The position numbers and the translations under genes were made by a program. From Pyrenophora tritici-repentis (taxonomy: Eukaryota > Ascomycota > Dothideomycetes > Pleosporales > Pleosporaceae): a stretch of DNA of 64,000 nt. This document shows, piece by piece, positions 1-12,500 of this stretch. The notes under the pieces are model-generated. The model searched no databases and was not told the DNA's origin. It saw only the letters and a list, made by a program, of their open reading frames with translations. The stretch spans positions 9,800,274 through 9,864,273 of the forward strand of contig NC_089390.1 of the NCBI RefSeq assembly GCF_003171515.1, given 5' to 3'. The first letter of the stretch is position 1. The number at the start of each line of letters is the position of its first letter.

Positions 1-207
1 GTTGAGCCATTGTAGATTAAGATCAGTAAGGTGAGTAAAGTTGGTGGGGTGCGCCGCTCGCCCGTGTGCGCCGCTCGCCCATGGATCATGTTAATAATAA
101 TTGGCAAAAGTGAGCGACTCGGGCGTGTGAGTGACTCGCTAGTGAGGTATGTTATGTGTACCAATCAACGCATAGGCAAAAAGTGTTCACTTTTTATCTC
201 AACAAAT

Positions 208-435
208 TGTTGAGAATATCTGGGTTCAGTCCAGGGTAGAAGGTGATTGAGAGTCACGTGATGTGCTGGTGTGGCAGGTACTGCCCGGTGGGCAATGGCA
301 CCCACCACAACAGAAAGAGTAAGAGAGATACAATACACGATAGTCAATACAATACGTTGCAGCCACCCCGCCTTGTCCCTCCTCCCACTCGGTTATCCAT
401 AGTAGTCATACTACTAGAGGGACCTTGTTCCAATA
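208..435 (+). mobile_element. Solo LTR, diverged member of a TGTTGAGAA family
   Basis: This 228-bp unit begins TGTTGAGAATA and ends CCAATA. It is flanked by a 5-bp duplication CAAAT (203-207 and 436-440), the size expected for LTR integration. It shares its start and the internal GTAGTCATACTACTA block with the two closer copies at 5414 and 51711, but is otherwise diverged. It lies about 100 bp beyond the P450 stop codon. No internal coding region is present. Bases 1-207 hold nothing I recognise. Confidence 0.75.
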
Positions 436-531
436 CAAATAATATAAAATGCGCTCCATGGTTTTTAGTTTCGTGTCCCCTCGTTAGCTCGTTTGATCGC
501 GTTGCGCACGGTACGCTGACGCCGACGGTAC

Positions 532-3500
532 TTACACTAAACTATCTATATCCAACTCCGCCTTGCGACGCCTAAACCGTATTTTGTTACTCGGATCCAG
601 CATCGACATAGCTGCGGCCGGGTATATAGCCTCTAGGCTTGCGTCCGGCGACAATTCCCAATCATATTTTAGCAAGAGGTGGCAGAGAGCGAGTTTGATC
701 TCGTTCGCAGCGAAGAAACGACCCGGGCATGCGTGGTTTCCGTGGCCGAAGGTTAAATTGTCAACGCTAGTGGCGACTAACTGGGACTTGACGGCGGTGG
801 CAGGGTTTTGTCGCATGTTGTAGTAGCGGTAAATGTCGAACTTCTCTGGCTCCGGATATGCCTTTAAGTCGACCATGTTGCCCAAATCCACGGCAACTCT
901 TTGACCTTTCTTAATCTCAAGACCATCAGAGGTGACAAGATTATCCGTGGCCATCCTTCTCAGGTTTACTGGAACGAAAATATCAGCAATGTGCATCCTT
1001 CTAATAAACGTCGGGACAGAAACTTACGCATTTGATCTGGTTTTATTCGCTGTGTTTCTTTAAGCGCACTGTCCATGAGCTTCAGGTCGTAAAGCGAATT
1101 CTTGTTCATGCCCTCGGCTTTAAGCACCTCGATGATTTCTTGTCGTAGCGGCGTGATTAGATGCGGCTCATTAGAAAGACGCGTCAATACCTGAGTGAGC
1201 AAGGCTGAGCTCGTGTGAATTGCACCAAATGACAGGTTTAATTGGCAGTCCACAGGGCTGTATGGGCGTCCTCGACTCTCGATTTCGGCCCACTCGATTG
1301 CGTCATTGTAGATCGGGATGGACATGCCCCTGCGTTTCGCCTCGGCCTTGAGCTGGCGCCTATATTCAAGGACTGGTTCGAGGATATCACGTGCCTCGTT
1401 ATATATAGCCAGAACATTTTTGCACTTCTTTGAGAACCGAGGCATCAAAAACTTGAATGCACCCGGACATACAGTCATCAGACTAGCTGCCTCAAAAGAC
1501 TGCACTGTCCAATCTTTTGTTACGCGGAGCCATGCTTCGTTGCGGCATAACTCTTCCCCAAGGAAGACACGTGAGGATATGCGAGAGATTAGGCGTAAGA
1601 CGTCGCTCATGATAATAGACTCCTTCCATTCTACTATACAATTAGCCAAGATAGAGTGCGGTATGTGAAAAATTTACCTGAACTCTCGCCGAATATATGC
1701 TTGATAGCAAAGTTGGTCTCATTCGAAAGTGGCACCAAGATCTCGTCTATACAAGCAGCGTTAGTAAGGCTGTATTAGGTGTATTTACTGTTAAAGGTCG
1801 TACTTATCAGAGAAGTCAACAAACAAAACAACCAACATTTGAGGCGTAGATGTTGATTGACTGGCTCATTTCTTAGGGCTACAGTTTGTTTGTTTGAGTT
1901 GATGAGACTGAAGAGCCAATTTTTGGTTGGTTGATTGATTGAATATTGATAGACTTAAGGTTCTGAAGGGACGTTTCTATGACAATTCTGCAGGCGGCTC
2001 TTCCCACGTTCCTATCGCAAACTCTTCCGTGAGCTCCTCATCAGTATGCTTTGCTGCTGTTGTCGTGCTTGGTGTTGTAAAACCTGCACGAGTCCACCGT
2101 TGCAAGCACACCAAAGCAGCCAGTAACTGCGCGCCAATTTTCCGCCTTTGTGGCTCAATTATATCGCCAGTTCCCGCAAAAACGCGCTCACAATCAGAGC
2201 TGGAGGCGGGTATAGTCAACACGTCGATCGCCAATCGTGAAAGATGTGGATACTTCGGCTTCAACGATAACCAGTACTGTACAGCTGTTGGACCCTCCTT
2301 GTGTTGATCAGACGTCCACATAGGCTCTTTTAACCAGCTATCGTACTCATCCTCCACCTCCAATGTATGCTCGCCGTCCTCATCTAGTATAGCGTCGATA
2401 GCGTCGTCAAAGCTGCTCATGGTAGGTTTTGGCGCAGGGGTTGGTGTTGTGGCAGCAGCGGCAGGCTTGTAGGCAGCCCAAACCCGCAGAAACTTCGCGT
2501 GCGCGGTGCTCAATTGTGTAGGTTTGTCGCGCCAGAAGCGCTTAGAGTATGTTTTATATCGTGGATGTAGTGCCGTAGCTGCGTAGTAAATGGGACTTTG
2601 GAGGATCTTAGTAAAGTAATTGCTCGCTTTTCGCCTCGCGGCTCGCAGGTTGATCGGGATGTGATCTTCGGGCGCCTCAGATGGCTCGTGGTTGACCGAT
2701 TCGTATGGCCGAAGGCGTGCATCCAGCTCAGTTATCACACTCTCAAATACTGGGATGACCTCGTAGAGTGCGCCAAAACGGCCACACTTGCCGCGGCCTT
2801 GGAGGCGATCTGTAGCAAACTTGAGCGGCTGCAGTATCGCCATGTACTCAGTAATCACCGCCCAGTCAGCCGCCGTAAGGCCGTCTGACCTCATCCACCG
2901 CGGCACATCAGGCAGCTTGTTTCCTCTAATAGCTGCCTGTTCGTCAGCCTGTTCAGTCTCGCGAATGTGGTACGTGGCGTATGCGTTGATAGCTTGTTGG
3001 AGCTGAACTCCGCGCTTAAAGCAGTCGTAATAGCTGTTCCAACGTGTAACACACGGCTTAATTGGCTCGCGAGTGCCGCCGCTGGCGCCTGTGGGCATGC
3101 TGTTAACTGCCTCGCGTTGGCAATCTTCAAAAATACTCCACTGCTTCGGCGTGTTGATGTAGTTGATAATATCAAGATACACGCCAAGCGGTCCTTCTTT
3201 CCGCCACTCCTTCATGTAAAAATCCTCCATCTTTGTGTTCTCCAGGGCGTTGTTATACGCGTCAGCATCCCTCCCGAACATAATCGTTTGGCCAACAAGG
3301 TTAAGTATGTGGCAAGCGCAGCGGAGGCGGCGATCGGAGGCAGAAAAGTGGTACATCGAGGCGAGTTTGTTAACAGCGGTGTCGTTATTGTAAGCGTTAT
3401 CGAGCACAAAGTAGCCGAGTTTGCTGCGATTAATGCTGAAGGATTGCAGGATTTTGGTTACAGCGTCAGCTATCGCCTCACCAGTGTGGGCACCCACCAG

Positions 3501-6500
3501 CTGCGGCAGCGCGATGGGTAGGTCAACTATCGCGCCCTTACTGTTGGCGTAGTGAGCAACTACAGAAAAGAAGCCACGTTTGCCGCCTTTTGTCGTCCAC
3601 CCATCGAAGCTTATATGTACCTTGCTCTCGGCTTCAGCCAACGCGCGCACCACCTGAGGCCGTAGCCAACTGTACAACCTCATCACGAACGCTGACACGC
3701 TGTTATGAGACCTCCATAACGCCGCCTCTGCCTCAGGATTAGCAAGCCTGATCATCTTGCGAAAAGCCGGCGTCTCAAACTCGCGGAGTGGTCTGTTGTT
3801 GTCGACCAGCCAGAGCGCAGCTGCCTGCCGAAATTCTTGTACGTCGAAGTTTCCTATAGTCTTGTACGCCTCTAGACTAAATTTGACACCGCTTAGAGCT
3901 GCCTGACGAAGTGATTGTTGTCCATGTTTGCGGAGAGGTTTGCTTAGGATTGGACCATCTTTGCTGAGCCGATGACCAGGTTTATCAAGCTGGAGGTGCC
4001 CGTTGGCGGCAGTGGTTGACTTCGTTACTCGGTGTACACCATTAGGTAGCTTATGAATATGACAGTACTTGCACACAAAGTACAACTCATCTGGGTGGTG
4101 AGTACCCTCCTTCCAGACACGCCAGCCGTGTTGAAAAATCCAGCTTGCCTTGCCTCGTGGAGTGCTCAGCGGCGCGACAAACCCCTTTAATCGCGACCAA
4201 TCGACGCCCTCAAAGTCGCGAAAATCGACGCTCACAGCGCTATCCTCCTCCACCGAAGCCTCAGTGGCAGCGCTAGAGAAAGCTAAAGGCTGTACAATAG
4301 AGTCCTCTGGCTTATCAAACATTAACTGCGACTCCCAGGCTGGCTCATCTAGACTCCGCAACAATCAATTCAATCCGGTCACTCTCCTAGACCCACTTAC
4401 CTATCTAGGTAGGGCTTAAACTCCTATAGGTAACTACTAGGCTTAAAGCGGTAATCAATCAATCCAATCTGAACCTTCTAGGACCCACTTAATTGATTGT
4501 TGCGGACTGTGGGCTCATCAGTGAGCCGAGAGGCTTGTGAGGCAGCCAAAATAGGCAGTGGTGATGCCCGCCGAGGGCGCTCCTCGGGTTGTTGTACAGG
4601 CTTACATGGCGGTTCAATAGCCCGTGTGGGCGGCTCGATAACTTGTGTAGGCGGCTCTGTAGGCGGATCCGGCGTACTTTCTGGCAGCTCTATCGGCTGG
4701 GTTGGCTGGCTGCCGTCACCCAACAGCGCTTTGAGCGTAGGTTTGCGCGTACGTTGTGCTCGCTTGAAGGGAGTATCAGCTTCTTCGGCAGCCTCGGGCT
4801 TGCGTTTTGCTGGTATAGAGGGCATGGATAAGGCTAAAAGTAAGCCGGAGCCGCGAGAAAGTAAGGTGTTGTTAAATGTTATAAGCCTGATGTCAGTAGC
4901 ACTAGGAATAGAACATGTGTGAATCGTGTTGTGTATTGTGCTACAGGAATTGAGATCTATGTCTCTGCCAGCTAGCGTTGTGGGCGCTAAGCCTCGTACG
5001 TACTAGCCTGGAGTGAGTGAGAGATGGGATGGAACCTAGGTCATATAACTTACACGCGAGTAGGCTTAGTAAGCAAGATCCAACACTAAGAATTCGTCGT
5101 TGAGCAGCTATCCCAGAGGCCTCACCTAGGTATCCCCCTCCCTCGCTTACTATCAAACAACACCAATCCTATCAACATTTTGTTCTCAAGATTGGTTGAT
5201 TGATTGACAGAAATACAGTGGCTAACTGTTGGTTAGTTGGTTGGCTCCGAATCAAACAAATCAAACAACAATATTGATGAGATATTGATTACTGACAACC
5301 TTGGTACTTATAGACTTTGTAAGATGCTTCCTAGCTATTTTCTGAGTGATCTCTTGAAGCCCGTATGGTGAGAAGCCAGCAACATCAGCGTGAAAGTCCT
5401 AAAATAGTATAAGTGTTGAGAATACAGTCCGTAAGTGACTTGGTGGTATCAAGCGGAGGAGTAGTCACATGATTGGTGACACGTGCAGGTGGGTCCTAGC
5501 GGGGAGCTTGGACGCAGCTGCACGCAACACGGATCTACGAACGTGTGAATAGCTCCTTAGTCAATACAATACGAATCTGTACCACCACTACCGTTGTGCC
5601 TTAGAGAGCGCTCTATTAGGTAGTCATACTACTACTAATAGTGCCAGCTTCTCAATAATAAGTATATATATATTCCTATAACACCAATGTCAGATCACAC
5701 ACAACTTCGAGTTTTTTCCGAACACGTGAAACTCCATCAGAAACCAACTATATCCATCGAAAGAAATAGATTCCGACTACTCCCAAGCCGTGCAGCCGCG
5801 TGGTTGTGGAGATACAAGGAGTCTAGTACCCCAAACGCGACGCGTCCGAACTTTCAGAAGCAAACGCACAGACCAAGCCAAGAAACAACAACAACAAGAC
5901 AACAGAGAGGCTAAAATGGCCCCAGATAGCGACACTATCGTAGTCCAGCTACCAGAAGACCTCCGGACCTCAAGCACACTGGACGACGAAATGGAGACCG
6001 ACGAAAGGCACCAAGACAACCCAACAACACCCATCGAGCAGACCACCCAAGAAACACCAAGGTTAATTATTCAGCCACCACTAAATAAAAGACCAGCGGC
6101 ATTCTCCCCAGAGATAACTACAAGAGAGAGAAACCCATTCCAGAACAGCCAAGAAAAGAAACCAAGAGCAAAGGACTCAACCCAAGCAATCTTCTGGGCA
6201 AGGGACCTAATTCTACAAGCATCTACTATGGCTAGACTCCGCAACAATCAATTCAATCCGGTCACTCTCCTAGACCCACTTACCTATCTAGGTAGGGCTT
6301 AAACTCCTATAGGTAACTACTAGGCTTAAAGCGGTAATCAATCAATCCAATCTGAACCTTCTAGGACCCACTTAATTGATTGTTGCGGACTGTGACTATG
6401 GCCGAATCCCATCTATCCCAAAACAAACTACTACAACTACTGGACGTCTTTAGAGACTTTACGGAACTAGGCAGGGTTACGCAGCAAATGACTGAGAAGT

Positions 6501-9500
6501 TTACAGCACAGCTTGCGTACCAGACTGCAACGCTTACAAGCGCCTCCCAACAAGCTACAAAGACACTAAAGAAAGCTGTTAATGCCGCAACTGGACCACA
6601 AAACCCAAACAACCAAGAAAAACCAAACAACCAGAACACCCAGAACATCCAAAACACCCAAAACACCCAAAACACCCAACAAAACAAGACATCATACGCT
6701 AGCGTAGCCGCCCAGAACAACGGAAACACATGGACTACAGTGTCTACAAAAAAGAAGACAAACAAAAAGCCAGCAAGCTACTACCAAGCAGTCCTTACGC
6801 TTACCCAGCCTACGTCTCACACACCACTCCAGATTAGAGACCTAATCAACGAAGAGTTCACAAAGGGCGGCATCAAAGACCCAGTAGTGAAGGAAGTAAC
6901 AACAAGTAGAAAGAACAATATTATTCTAACAACCACTCCAACCTACTCAGGAGAATACCTAGTCCAACACAAGCATATATGGCATCAAAAGTTTGAGCTA
7001 AAGAATGTACAACTACTAGAATCATGGACGAAAGTAGTAGTACATAATGTGCCAACAGAATGGGAGGGAGCAGAGACACTAGAGATACTCCACACAGAAA
7101 TCCCAGCATACAACAACGGACTACAAATTACTGGCAACCCATACTGGATATCAAGAGAATGGCAAAACAAGAAGAACAGCTCTATTGTAATAGCATTCAA
7201 AACAGCCGAAGACGCAGCCAGACTTGGTGGTAGAATTACAATCCTTGGACAAACTCTCTTCACCGAAAAGTTTAAGCCTATAGCAGCATCTACCCAATGC
7301 CTAAACTGCCAACAATTTGGCCACCCAGCCACTAGATGCCGAAACCAACCAGCATGCAATTTGTGCGGAGAAGAACATGCAACTACAACACACAAATGCT
7401 CAGTGTGTAATACAAAAGGAAAACCCTGCAACCATACACTCCCCCACTGTAGTAACTGCAAAGAGCCCCACTTTGCAAACAGCAAAGAGTGCGAACTCTA
7501 CCAAGCAGTAACAAAGAGCATCCCCGCAGGATTTTAATGTTGAACAACATTAGGATCCTCCAAGTCAATCTCAACAAGAGCATTACAGCGACTGAGTCTA
7601 CACTGCAACTTGCAGTTGAACTTAAAGCTGATATAATTGCAATTCAAGAGCCATGGCTAACTACCAACGACAACTACGCAACAGCAAGATCCATAAATCA
7701 CACTGCGTTTATCCAGATCTTACCAGTAACAAACCTACCCGTCCGCCCTAGGGTTCTATTTTATATATCTAGAACACTAGAAGCAGAGACATTCACCCAA
7801 AACGACTTCAAAATAGACCCAGACGCAATGGCTATTACAATAAAAGGTTCTAATTTCCAATTTAACCTATTTAACGTATACAACCAAACAAACGCCGAAG
7901 GGGAAAAAACACTGCCCAGAGCTATACTTAACACTAAGCTTCCGCCAAGTTCTATTTTAGTACTAGATAGCAACGAGCACCATCCATTGTGGGACCCGCT
8001 ATGCCAACGACGAGCCAAGGAGCACAGCCATTTATTGACTGGATTGAAGAACAAGATCTAGAGCTCCTAAACACACCAGGAGTAGGCACATTCTTCAGAC
8101 CACACCTATCTAGAGAAACAGTCCTAGACCTCTCACTTGTCACTCCAGACTTGGCTAGCAAAGCTACGGACTGGCAGACTATACCTGAAACTGGATCAGA
8201 TCACTACGGCCTCCTATTCTCCATCCAAACAAACGCAGACCTTGTAGAAAACCCGACAAACCAACCCAGATTTAATACTGCAAAGGCTAACTGGGACACC
8301 TTCAACAAAGAACTAGAAACGGCAATCCAAAACAGTCAAACCTTGCAAGATATGGACCAGATCAGTGATCCAAGAAAGGCAGACTTAATGGACCTCCTCC
8401 TCGGCAACAATACAGAGCTAGAGCAACAGCTAGAAGAGATTGGTAAAGCAATAACTCAAGCAATCCAAACTGCAGCAAACAAAGCTATCCCTATCACTAG
8501 ACTTGGTCCAAAACCAAAAGCTTGGTGGAACAAAGAGCTGACAAAGCTACGACAAGACACTTCCCACTATAGAAGGATTTTTAAAGAAAAGCTCGAAACT
8601 ACTGCGATACACGACGCCTACCTAGAGAAAAGAGACTTCCTACGTGCACGAAACACCTACAACAAGGCAATCAAAGACGCTAAAAGGAAACACTGGAATG
8701 AATTCCTAGAGAAGGAAGACCCGCAGTCAATCTACAAAGCCATGGCATATACAAAGGATAACAAAGTCGAAAGAATTCCACCTATACAAGGAGAAACATC
8801 ATTCGACAAGAAATGCCAAGCGTTCCGCAACACGCTATTCCCACCACCGCCCATAACCGAAGCGCCCACATTCACCAACTACCAGGAAAAGAGATGGGAT
8901 TGGCCAGCACTATCCACGACTGAACTAGAACGAGCATGCTCAAGTCAAGTCAAAAGTAGCACCCCAGGACCAGATGCAATAACACAAGACATAATCACAG
9001 CCGCGTACAAAGCTCAACCGCAAACAATGTTTAGAGCTTTCTCACTCCTATTCAACTATGGATACCACCCAAAATGCTGGAAACAAGCTACAGGAGCTGT
9101 TCTTAAAAAGGCATCAAAACCAGACTATTCAATCCCAAAAGCCTACAGAGTTATCACTCTATTAAGCTGTTTAGGAAAGATTAACGAGAGGATCACCGCA
9201 AGTAGGCTGAGCAATCTAGCAGAAATCACAGAGCTACTACACCCAACCCAAATTGGGGGTAGACTCAAGAAATCTGCAATAGATGCAGCTATGCTACTCA
9301 TCGACCAAATTCAGCACCAGAAACAGAAAGGCCAAATAACATCAACTATCTTCCTAGACGTAAAGGGAGCATTTGACCACGTCTCACACAATCAATTCCT
9401 GCGAACGCTTAAGAAGCTAGGCCTTCCAATTAGTCTTATCGCTTGGACAAAATCCTTCTTCTCAAACAGATCGCTAAGACTCTCCTTCGACAATAAGACA

Positions 9501-12500
9501 CAAGAATTCTCCGAGATAATAGCTGGGATACCTCAAGGCAGCCCAGTGTCTCCAATCTTCTTTCTTATCTACACCAGAGACCTCTTCCCAGGACTACAAA
9601 GCTTCAACCTATCCTATATTGACGACCTATCTCTATCGACATCCTCAACATCGCTAAAGAAAAATGTCAAAATACTAGAACAGCAAGTCCGCCTACTATC
9701 TCACCGAGGGAAAAACTTAGCGATTATGTTCGATATAGCTAAGACAGAGCTCATCCACTTTACCGCCAAGAAAGAGAGAAAAGAGAGAAGCCTACAGCTT
9801 CCAGACAACACCATTGTAGAACCGAAAGACACAATCAAATGGCTAGGTATCCACATAGACAATAGACTGTCCTTCAAGGAACATATTGCTACACGCGTAA
9901 GCCAAGCAAGGAAAGCATTCTATAGACTAGGGAGACTAGCCAACATCGAAAGAGGACTCTCCCCAAAAGCAGTACGACAACTATACCTAGCATGCGTCAC
10001 AAGCGTTGCAGACTACGGATCACAAATATACTGGAAGAACCAAAGCTACGCCACTAGCCTCCTACAATCACTGCACAACCTGGCGTGTAGAAAGATAATT
10101 GGAGTGTTTAGAACGTCACCATCCCTACCAACAAGCATTGAATCCGGACTTACGTCACCTGCAATTAGACTCAACACCAACAACCGAAAGTATGCGTCTA
10201 GAGCACACCAGCTATCCAGCAACCACCCAATCCAGAAAGCAATTACAAGGATCACAAATACAGACAAAGCTAGCTACAAAAAGCCAAACCAGCATAGACA
10301 ACTATACACTATTGTTAAGTCAATCCCAGAGAGAGACAACAATAGCGTAGAAAAGATAATCCCATATAGGTTCAGACCATGGGAAAGTCTTAACTACAAG
10401 GTTACTGTATCAAAAAAGAGCAAAGAGGAAGAGGCAATTGCACACACGGATTATATCCTATCAAGGAGCGGAGATAACTTCACCGCAATCTACTCAGATG
10501 CCTCACAACACGACAAGGGAATAGGGATCGGCGTAGGTGTAGTAGCGTACAGCTCCACCCACGAAGAAACCTTTTCTCAAAAGACAAACATTGGATGCTC
10601 CCAACTAGTCTACAACGGTGAACTAGAGGGGATAGCACAGGCATTTGAACACGCGGCTACAGTGGCACAAGAAGGCCAAGAGATCTACGTATACGCAGAC
10701 AACCAAGCAGCAATCCATAGGCTTAACAACCTATCGGACAACCCGGGACAACAGTGGCTACTAAGATGCATCAGAGCTGCAAAGAGAATAACGACAAAGA
10801 AAGCATCGATCCACCTGCAGTGGGCCCCAGGACATAACGACGTCAAGGGCAACGAAAAAGCCGACACGCTAGCAAAGGAAGCAGCTAAAGAGAGACCAAC
10901 AACATCGACCACAGCGAGCCTAGCCTACTTAGGCACAGAAATCAACAAAATACAAAAAACAGAACAACTGATGGAGTACAAGAGGTATACCGACAGGCCC
11001 ACCAAAAACAGAAGCTCCTACTCAAGGATCTTCAAGCTCAACACACATACAACAATCAAAGTCCCGAAGGGAACACCAAGAGAAATCTCGAGCGCGTTCT
11101 ACTCACTCAAGCTAGGACATGGATACTTCAACTCCTACCTTAAGAGATTCAACAAGAGAGACTGCAATCTATGTATATGCTACAAACCACAAACACCACA
11201 GCATCTACTTCTAGATTGCAAACAGTACAAAACACATAGAAATACACTCAAAGAAGCAATACCACACAGACCCATCACCCTCCCACTCCTCCTCCAAACA
11301 AAGACAGGCATCAAAGCTACTCTAGCCTTTATTGCAAGTACTAGGATTGGCACGAGAAAATGGCACCTTGGGCAAACCACCGAACAGACAGACACTGTAT
11401 AAAACTACAAAAACAATATTTCCTTATCTAAAAGAGCCCGCTGCTACATCTCTTTCTATTCACCACACTGCTCTTTAGCACCCGCGCCAATGGAAGACTA
11501 GCTCTGAAATTGGAGTACGCAAAACACCACCCAAATTGTACAAGACCCATAGAAACTCCACAACGACCATCATACATAGAACGGCTTAGCCAAAGTCCTA
11601 CATAGTCACCGACTGATACAGGACTCTAATGGAAATATAATAATAATAATAATAACACCAATGTCGAGCTTACAAACTTCGAGTTTTTCCGAACACGTGA
11701 AACTCCATCAGAAACCAACTATATCCATCGAAAGAAATAGCTTCCGACTACTCCCAAGCCGTGCAGCCGCGTGGTTGTGGAGATACAAGGAGTCTAGTAC
11801 CCCAAACGCGACGCGTCCGAACTTTCAGAAGCAAACGCACAGACCAAGCCAAGAAACAACAACAACAAGACAACAGAGAGGCTAAAATGGCCCCAGATAG
11901 CGACACTATCGTAGTCCAGCTACCAGAAGACCTCCGGACCTCAAGCACACTGGACGACGAAATGGAGACCGACGAAAGGCACCAAGACAACCCAACAACA
12001 CCCATCGAGCAGACCACCCAAGAAACACCAAGGTTAATTATTCAGCCACCACTAAATAAAAGACCAGCGGCATTCTCCCCAGAGATAACTACAAGAGAGA
12101 GAAACCCATTCCAGAACAGCCAAGAAAAGAAACCAAGAGCAAAGGACTCAACCCAAGCAATCTTCTGGGCAAGGGACCTAATTCTACAAGCATCTACTAT
12201 GGCCGAATCCCATCTATCCCAAAACAAACTACTACAACTACTGGACGTCTTTAGAGACTTTACGGAACTAGGCAGGGTTACGCAGCAAATGACTGAGAAG
12301 TTTACAGCACAGCTTGCGTACCAGACTGCAACGCTTACAAGCGCCTCCCAACAAGCTACAAAGACACTAAAGAAAGCTGTTAATGCCGCAACTGGACCAC
12401 AAAACCCAAACAACCAAGAAAAACCAAACAACCAGAACACCCAGAACACCCAAAACACCCAAAACACCCAACAAAACAAGACATCATACGCTAGCGTAGC

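Larger units (their letters stand above)
1808..5303 (-). mobile_element. hAT transposon 1 inside P450 intron 2
   Basis: An 8-bp duplication GTACTTAT flanks the unit (1800-1807 and 5304-5311). The ends are CAGAGAAGTCAACAAA and, inverted, CAAGGTTGTCAGTAAT, a weak imperfect TIR (9 of 16 matching). The sub-terminal regions are rich in GATTGATTG/GGTTGGTTG and AACAAACAAA repeats, as in other hATs of this window. It carries one transposase gene, which is itself split by a MITE. The duplicated site spans the P450 exon 2/intron 2 junction. Confidence 0.85.
5692..11651 (+). mobile_element. LINE family 1, copy A (two ORFs, Tad1/I-like with RNase H)
   Basis: A full-length-looking non-LTR retrotransposon of about 6 kb, flanked by a 14-bp duplication ATAACACCAATGTC (5678-5691 and 11652-11665). 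It ends in a (TAA)n tail. ORF1 has zinc knuckles; ORF2 has endonuclease, RT and RNase H. It is antisense to the host P450. It is disabled twice: a MITE in ORF1 and a 1-nt deletion in ORF2. Confidence 0.93.

Noticed and set aside
532..1649. Treating the C-terminal P450 part as a stand-alone pseudogene
   Set aside because: The exon at 5308-5398 and the N-terminal exon at 22710-23138 join it in frame with matching splice sites, so one gene explains all pieces.
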